Below, piece after piece: positions 58,788-64,000 of a stretch of 64,000 nt of DNA. The stretch is from Anaerolineaceae bacterium (lineage in GTDB: Bacteria; Chloroflexota; Anaerolineae; Anaerolineales; Anaerolineaceae). The notes beneath the pieces were generated by a model. It had not been told where the DNA came from. It ran no database searches and saw only the letters and a program-made list of their open reading frames with translations. The translations under genes were made by a program, and so were the position numbers. Where the stretch lies: contig JAENZD010000004.1 in NCBI GenBank assembly GCA_016841445.1, positions 62,001 to 126,000 of the forward strand, read 5' to 3'. Positions within the stretch are counted from its first letter, which is position 1, and every line of letters begins with the position of its first letter.

Positions 58788-61445
58788 TTATTCAACTTCC
58801 GATATCAGCTCAGCAAGCATTGCCTTTTCCTCTTGAGGGGTATTGATCTTTCCATCCAACCAGGCATCACGCAGCGCAGTCAGTATCCGGCTGTATGCCG
58901 GGGATGGCTTCAGTCCCATATTTCGCAAGTCTTCTCCGGAAGTGCCTGGTTCAATCTTTGCCCACCGGTTGATATACTGCCATAGAACGTGCCGTAAATT
59001 CTCCTGGGAATTGACGAGATAAGCAGCATAGATTGCAAGGTTGGGGGCAGGGTCCAATGCATGAACCACTTTGCTGGGCGGTGCATCGGATAGCTGTGGT
59101 AGGGTACGGTTGATTTTGCTTGTGGCGATCAGCAATTTTTTAATATCACTTTTGAACCGCAGCCGGGATACCAGAGAACGGAGTGTGCTCTCCGGCAGAT
59201 TTACAAACCAGATGAGGTAGCCCAGTGTCTGCCGCAGGTCCATATGGTCTGTTAGCGCTGGCAGATCCCATTGTGGGTCGATATGGTCTGTGTCTAATTC
59301 GCGAAGATGCATCGCGATGGTCTGGTCCCAGGGGAGCGCTGGATGGATTGCGGAAAGAATCCCCAGTTCATCCAAACGGGACAGCATCCTGTGGGCTTTC
59401 GGTTCTGAGAGGATCAGGTTGATCTCATGGCGCAAGCGCGCACCGGTCAGTTTATTTAGAAGCGGCAAGCTTTCTTCCAGGAGAGCAAGGGTGCGCGGTT
59501 CGATTTCAAAATTAAATCGCTGCTCAAACCGGACTGCTCTCAACAAGCGTGTTGCATCATCGACAAAGGAAAGTGCGTGCAATACACGAATATGGCCTTT
59601 TTGCAGGTCATTCAACCCACCCCAGTAATCGTGAACCTTACCGAAATGTTCGCCATCCAACCGTAATGCGAGTGTGTTGATTGTAAAATCCCGCCGGTGC
59701 AGGTCCATTTTGATGCTGCTGCTTTCAACAGTCGGCAGGGCAGCAGGCTGTTCATAAAATTCTGTCCTGGCTGTGATCAAATCCAGGCTCTCCGGTAGTT
59801 GTGATGCGTCGGCACCTTCCTCAGGTGCAATTTCATCCAATAATTCCCTCCGGATGGGGTTGATATTCCATTTTGCTGTTCCAAACCGCTGATGCATGAG
59901 TACCTTGCCGCCAAAACGGTCGGCTAACCGCTTTGCGAAAAAGATGGCATCACCCTCGACAACGATATCAAAATCAAGGCTGGGTCGGTCCAGCAGCAGA
60001 TCGCGGACAAACCCGCCAACAACGAAAATTGGGAGGTTGATCTTATCCGCTTCGTCTGCCAATGTTTGCAAGAGGGCTAAACGAGCAGGGGGCACAGCCT
60101 TTACCAGTTTTTGGACGATTTCGTCCTGAGATGGGATATTTGGTTGAGGGGTCAGGGTTTTCAGTAAGTCGGTTCGGGTGACAATCCCTACAATTTCACC
60201 GTTTTCGGGAGACACGACCGGGATTTGCCCCCAACTGCTGGTTCCCATAAGCGATTGGAGTGCATCCAGAGAGGCAGCAGGTGAAATGGTCACATCCCCG
60301 GCCGACATCAGGGATTCGACAGTCAGCTCCAGGCCATGGCTGAGTGCACGGTCAACTTCACGACGGTTGAGGAGCCCCACAACAGACCCATCCTGGACGA
60401 CCGGATAGCCTTCGTAGCCATAGCGCTGCATCAAACGGTGCGCTTCCTGAACGGAGGTGTCAGGTGAAAGGATCAACGGATCTTTGGACATGATCGCCGA
60501 GACGGTCAACTGCGGGCTGACGTACTGACCTAAATTACCAATCATTTCCTGGTATTGCTTTTTCATGAACTTTAGGATCTGGGTTTCATCCAGATGTTTA
60601 TCCGGGCGAATGAGGGCGGATGCGGCGCGTTTGTGGCCTCCGCCGCCCATTTTCTCAGCGATGGCGGAGACATCCACCTGGTCACTGGTGGAGCGGGCCA
60701 CCAGGCGAATGCCCTGCGTGGTTGCAACCAGGATCAGAAGGGCATCGGGATTGAGGACATCCCGCATTTTATGGGCGACACTTGAAATTTCATCCTGGAT
60801 ATCAAGCGCATCAGTCATGGCTGCCAGGATGGTCTGGTCTTCAATATGAAACGTCTCAACGTTTTTCATTAATCTATCGTACAGCGTCATTTGTTCAGCA
60901 GTAAGCGGCGGATAGAGGTATTGACTGATCACATCCAGGTCAGCACCATGAGAAAGGCAGTATCCTGCGGCTGAGAGGTCTTCTTTGGTTGTGGACCCGT
61001 AGGTGAACGAGCCCGTATCCTCATACAAACCCAATGCCAGTGTCGTGGCTTGAATGGGCGTGAGGGTAATATCTTGTTTTTTGATCCTGGAGATCATCTG
61101 GCTGGTGTTCGATCCGGATTCGACCATGTGCAGTTCCCAGTTTGGATCCAGGTCGTCTCGTAAAGGATGGTGGTCATAAACGATAACCTGAGTATCCTTC
61201 CGCATCCCGCGTAAAGTCACCAGGGACTGCGTATCGACCAGGTAAACCGTTTCTATCTCTTCCCTGGGCAGCGCTTTATATTCGATATGCGGCAAATCCT
61301 TGCCGTAAACCTCAAGGTAGCGAGTCCCGTTCCGGTTGATGTTATAAGGCAATACCGGGATGGCATCAGGGAACAACAACCAGGCACCTAACTGTGATGC
61401 CAGCGCATCCAGGTCTGCTTGTTCGTGAGTCAGGATCACTTTCAT
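58788..61445 (-). CDS. DHH-CBS-CCA-adding nucleotidyltransferase fusion
   Basis: The product is 885 residues. A DHH domain (1-150; THEQADLDALASQLGA, VIVYDHHPLRDD) and DHHA1 (MGGGGHKRAASA) are followed by two CBS motifs (about 315-430) and the tRNA nucleotidyltransferase head FVVGGFVRDLLLDRPSLDFDIVVEGDA, with its RNA-binding tail. The last module adds or repairs CCA on tRNA; the DHH part may be a phosphoesterase such as one for oligonucleotides. Two of the three intact tRNAs in this window lack an encoded CCA, so such an enzyme is needed. Confidence 0.92.
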   Translation of the reverse strand: MKVILTHEQADLDALASQLGAWLLFPDAIPVLPYNINRNGTRYLEVYGKDLPHIEYKALPREEIETVYLVDTQSLVTLRGMRKDTQVIVYDHHPLRDDLDPNWELHMVESGSNTSQMISRIKKQDITLTPIQATTLALGLYEDTGSFTYGSTTKEDLSAAGYCLSHGADLDVISQYLYPPLTAEQMTLYDRLMKNVETFHIEDQTILAAMTDALDIQDEISSVAHKMRDVLNPDALLILVATTQGIRLVARSTSDQVDVSAIAEKMGGGGHKRAASALIRPDKHLDETQILKFMKKQYQEMIGNLGQYVSPQLTVSAIMSKDPLILSPDTSVQEAHRLMQRYGYEGYPVVQDGSVVGLLNRREVDRALSHGLELTVESLMSAGDVTISPAASLDALQSLMGTSSWGQIPVVSPENGEIVGIVTRTDLLKTLTPQPNIPSQDEIVQKLVKAVPPARLALLQTLADEADKINLPIFVVGGFVRDLLLDRPSLDFDIVVEGDAIFFAKRLADRFGGKVLMHQRFGTAKWNINPIRRELLDEIAPEEGADASQLPESLDLITARTEFYEQPAALPTVESSSIKMDLHRRDFTINTLALRLDGEHFGKVHDYWGGLNDLQKGHIRVLHALSFVDDATRLLRAVRFEQRFNFEIEPRTLALLEESLPLLNKLTGARLRHEINLILSEPKAHRMLSRLDELGILSAIHPALPWDQTIAMHLRELDTDHIDPQWDLPALTDHMDLRQTLGYLIWFVNLPESTLRSLVSRLRFKSDIKKLLIATSKINRTLPQLSDAPPSKVVHALDPAPNLAIYAAYLVNSQENLRHVLWQYINRWAKIEPGTSGEDLRNMGLKPSPAYSRILTALRDAWLDGKINTPQEEKAMLAELISEVE

Positions 61446-61448
61446 AAC

Positions 61449-62942
61449 TTAATCAAACCACCAATACTGTTGGTTTTCAAGATTAAAGAAATTATAAACC
61501 GTTTGAGAGAGACGTGTGATCAACCGGTTGCCCTGGTCAAAATCCAACCGTTCCGGGTCATAAATAAATAGACAAAGCACATAATCACCGCCGGGTGAAA
61601 AAACGATGGCGACATCACTCATGGAATGTAATAAGCCGTCGAGTTCTTGAACCCAGCCATGCTTATGCGCCACGGTCGTGTCCAGACCCAGTCCGCCTTC
61701 GATTAACAGGCCAATCTTGTTGGCGGAGAGGATGTCGATCATCAATTGACATTCAGATTGTGTGATCTCTCCAGGAAAGGTATCTGTTAATAGACCGCTG
61801 CCATCAGCAGCGCAGGTATAGATCCCTGCTAAAAGCTGCCCTACCTCTGAGGGAACGGTTTGGTTGTAGATATCAGGGTCAAGGGTGATATCAGAGCGAG
61901 AGTTGGCAGGTGTCTCAAAGACCTGAAGAAGCGGTGCGCCGAGGTCGAAGTAGCCTGCCAGGAAGGTGTTTTCCATCCCAAGAGCAGCCAGGTCTTCGCT
62001 GACGATCAGCGGCCCGACCAGATCATCCAGATAGGTAGACATCAGGGTGTCCGCAGGTGGGTTTTCTGAGAATACGATCATTCTTTCAAACAGGTCGATT
62101 ACTTCATCCTGCGTGGGTTCTGACGTCCGCCTTAAAACGGAGAACATAATCGGAATTTTTATGGTGCTGGCAGCTGTGTATGCGATATCCGGATCAACAA
62201 GAATTCCATTGTCCACGGCAAAGTGAAGGATCTGACCGCTTTCCATCGATTGGAGATACACTTCAGCTAAGTTATCAAATCCGGTCCAATTGATATTGTG
62301 CTGCAAAAACGCCTGCAGCATTGTGATGTCAGGTTCTGAGAATGAGGACTCTGTTGGTATAAGCTTTACAGAATGCGTTTCCGGAGAAAGCAGTGCCGCG
62401 GTGATAGCTTCCACGGCTTGTTCTATATCGAGGTGCTGTTCTCCCTGGCTTTGTATAAAATTGGTTGTGCCCATGATAGGTTGAACAGGCGATCCCGGCT
62501 GGGCGTACCTGGGCGCAATTTCATTTGTAATGTAATCCCTGAGCCTGTTTTCAGAAACTGCTGCATCCAACGGGATTTGAACAGGCTGGGTTGTCAGACG
62601 TCCCCATAAGTAATCCCAAAAGTTCCCGCTGCTAACTTGCTGGAGAGCATCCTCTACAAGATCGGCTTCCCGGATTCTAAAACCCAGATCACCTGGATCT
62701 ACCTGGATAGTTGTATTATTTATCTCCAATTCCAGCGGCAGACGATAATAATCCTGAATACGATCAACAGCATTGTCTTTATCTAAGCCGCCCACCGGCA
62801 CACCTGCGATGGTGCTGTCTACAGGAAAAACAATCGATCTATTTTTGAAGCGGTTATATTCCACAAAGCCGATAGCCATGCTGCTGATGAGAAATAGAGC
62901 AGCAAGCGCAATCAGACCCCAGCGCAGCAGCTTAACTTTCAT
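61449..62942 (-). CDS. Secreted beta-lactamase-fold serine hydrolase with YoaR-like N-terminal domain
   Basis: The product is 497 residues when started at the ATG at 62942, which has GGAG at the right distance; a longer frame runs to 62969. A transmembrane or signal helix (LIALAALFLISSMAIGF) is followed by a peptidoglycan-binding-like domain of the VanW/YoaR type. The beta-lactamase/transpeptidase fold shows ASTIKIPI (SxxK), SENPPA (SDN-like) and HKHGW (KTG-like). It may act on cell-wall peptides rather than antibiotics. It lies 3 bp upstream of the CCA transferase start. Confidence 0.85.
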   Translation of the reverse strand: MKVKLLRWGLIALAALFLISSMAIGFVEYNRFKNRSIVFPVDSTIAGVPVGGLDKDNAVDRIQDYYRLPLELEINNTTIQVDPGDLGFRIREADLVEDALQQVSSGNFWDYLWGRLTTQPVQIPLDAAVSENRLRDYITNEIAPRYAQPGSPVQPIMGTTNFIQSQGEQHLDIEQAVEAITAALLSPETHSVKLIPTESSFSEPDITMLQAFLQHNINWTGFDNLAEVYLQSMESGQILHFAVDNGILVDPDIAYTAASTIKIPIMFSVLRRTSEPTQDEVIDLFERMIVFSENPPADTLMSTYLDDLVGPLIVSEDLAALGMENTFLAGYFDLGAPLLQVFETPANSRSDITLDPDIYNQTVPSEVGQLLAGIYTCAADGSGLLTDTFPGEITQSECQLMIDILSANKIGLLIEGGLGLDTTVAHKHGWVQELDGLLHSMSDVAIVFSPGGDYVLCLFIYDPERLDFDQGNRLITRLSQTVYNFFNLENQQYWWFD

Positions 62943-63096
62943 CGAGACTCCAGTCATAATCCACCCCATGATTCTACCAGACAGTGGATTTAATTTGATA
63001 TCAGGCTGTGCGCCACGCAGCGGGGTAGAATGTGTTATAGATATCAGGATGGATGTTTTTCTAAGATCTTATTTGTGCTATCCTGGGAGGTCAAAG

Positions 63097-64000
63097 ATGT
63101 TAAAAACAATGAAATCAATTGGAAAGGGACTGCTGTGGTTTATAACAGCTCTTTTTTCAACCGTTATTGCCGCTGTTGCAGGCTGGATTCTTTACAGCCG
63201 AAAATATATTCGTCACCACATGAAACTGAATCCTGCTGTCGATGCTGATCTCAAGGCGTACACATCCGAACATGCGGGACGGATCAACTATTACAGTGAT
63301 CTACGCGGTGAGGGCGTGCCATTGGTCCTGCTGCACAGCATCAATGCTGCCCCGAGCGCCTTCGAGATGAAGCCGATTTTTGACAATTTCAGGGGTGAGC
63401 GGCCGGTCTATGCTTTGGATCTGCCCGGATTTGGATTTTCTGAGCGTTCGGATCGAATCTATAATCCAATGCTTTTTCAGATAGCCATTACTGAATTCCT
63501 GGAAGACGTTGTCGGTGAGCCAGCGGATATTGTTGCCCTATCGCTTTCGTGTGAGTTTGCCGGGCTTGCATCTAACCATAAACCGGACTTGATCCGGTCC
63601 CTGGTGATGATCTCTCCAACTGGATTTCGACCACCCAGACTGTCCTCGGCTGCAGAGGCAGCCCGTAAGCGGGGTGGAAAGGATGCGGTTTATTCCGGTT
63701 TATCCGTTGGTGTTTGGAACCGGCCGTTTTATGACCTTGTCTCCAGCCGACCCAGCATAAAATTCTTTTTGAACAAGAGCTTCGAGGGATTGGTTCCTGC
63801 GGAGTTGGTAGATTATGCCTATATGACGTCTCACCAGACCGGCGCGCAATTTGCGCCGACTTATTTTCTGAGCGGCAAGTTGTTCACGCCTGCGGTGCGA
63901 GAGACGGTCTATGCTGTCATTGAACAGCCAGTCCTTGTGATTTATGACCGGGATCCCAATACCAATTTTGAGATGCTGCCCATGATGCTGCGGGATCATG
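63097..64000 (+). CDS. Partial alpha/beta hydrolase
   Basis: The frame is open to the right edge, giving 301 codons. GGGAGG lies just upstream of the ATG. An N-terminal membrane helix (about 12-31, LLWFITALFSTVIAAVAGW) is followed by LVLLHSINAAPSAFE, VYALDLPGFGFSERS and DIVALSLSCEFAGLA. The nucleophile elbow reads ALSLS instead of GxSxG, an allowed small-residue variant. The catalytic Asp (LVIYDRD) is visible, while the His lies past the edge. Probably a membrane-anchored hydrolase of unknown substrate. Confidence 0.85.
   Translation, partial: MLKTMKSIGKGLLWFITALFSTVIAAVAGWILYSRKYIRHHMKLNPAVDADLKAYTSEHAGRINYYSDLRGEGVPLVLLHSINAAPSAFEMKPIFDNFRGERPVYALDLPGFGFSERSDRIYNPMLFQIAITEFLEDVVGEPADIVALSLSCEFAGLASNHKPDLIRSLVMISPTGFRPPRLSSAAEAARKRGGKDAVYSGLSVGVWNRPFYDLVSSRPSIKFFLNKSFEGLVPAELVDYAYMTSHQTGAQFAPTYFLSGKLFTPAVRETVYAVIEQPVLVIYDRDPNTNFEMLPMMLRDH

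Overview
The window looks like a chromosomal segment of an anaerobic or facultative member of the Chloroflexota, most likely class Anaerolineae. This is inferred from gene content: moderate GC, Ser/Thr kinases with a C-terminal TolB-like propeller, Thr/Pro-rich single-pass proteins, lipoproteins and secreted subtilases, a DHH-CBS-CCA-transferase fusion, an adjacent SCO1664/DUF3090 pair, and a two-gene group-3-like NiFe hydrogenase. No phage, insertion sequence, CRISPR array or rRNA operon was seen. Most of it is ordinary housekeeping sequence.

Layout. 1-3.2 kb: a partial two-domain lipoprotein, a hypothetical protein, a MOSC protein, then a minus-strand tRNA-Ala locus. That locus has tRNA-Ala(CGC), a tRNA remnant, tRNA-Ala(GGC) and three 148-bp tandem units carrying tRNA-Ala copies with a 37-nt larger D-loop. 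3.3-6.2 kb: flavodoxin-fold reductase, PIG-L deacetylase, DUF2812/PadR operon. 6.4-13.3 kb: EF-G-like GTPase, TetR plus B12/radical SAM operon, a ROK protein without its catalytic residues, and murI. 13.3-19.7 kb: a duplicated intergenic repeat, LysM/M23 lipoprotein, subtilase, NiFe hydrogenase large and small subunits. 19.7-26 kb: a DnaA-box-like cluster, inositol monophosphatase, DUF2892, ComEC, psuG, Thr/Pro-rich membrane protein. 26-32.5 kb: Ser/Thr kinase, a LacI-amylosucrase operon, aldo/keto reductase.

32.6-43.7 kb: polA, a DMT permease with a histidine tail, dnaA, an FAD oxidoreductase/flippase-like pair, an ABC-F ATPase and an ADP-ribosylglycohydrolase. 43.7-47.4 kb: surface polysaccharide genes (WecC-like dehydrogenase, polyprenyl-phosphate sugar transferase, GT2). 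47.5-51 kb: HD hydrolase, small membrane protein, hutI, the SCO1664/DUF3090 pair. 51.1-56.8 kb: dnaE and RNase J, the latter with a hairpin-rich leader. 57.2-57.4 kb: tRNA-Lys(CTT) followed by a broken copy of its own 3' half. 57.6-64 kb: lipoprotein, GNAT, DHH-CBS-CCA transferase, a beta-lactamase-fold protein and a partial alpha/beta hydrolase.

The most unusual feature is at the tRNA genes. Two loci 54 kb apart each hold a partial tRNA copy interrupted by the same 14-bp palindromic hairpin sequence, and the Ala locus also holds the tandem array of D-loop-expanded tRNA-like units, each with its own terminator. The evidence favours recombinational duplication with insertion of small GC-rich hairpins into tRNA sequence. 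Several intergenic repeat families also recur within the window.
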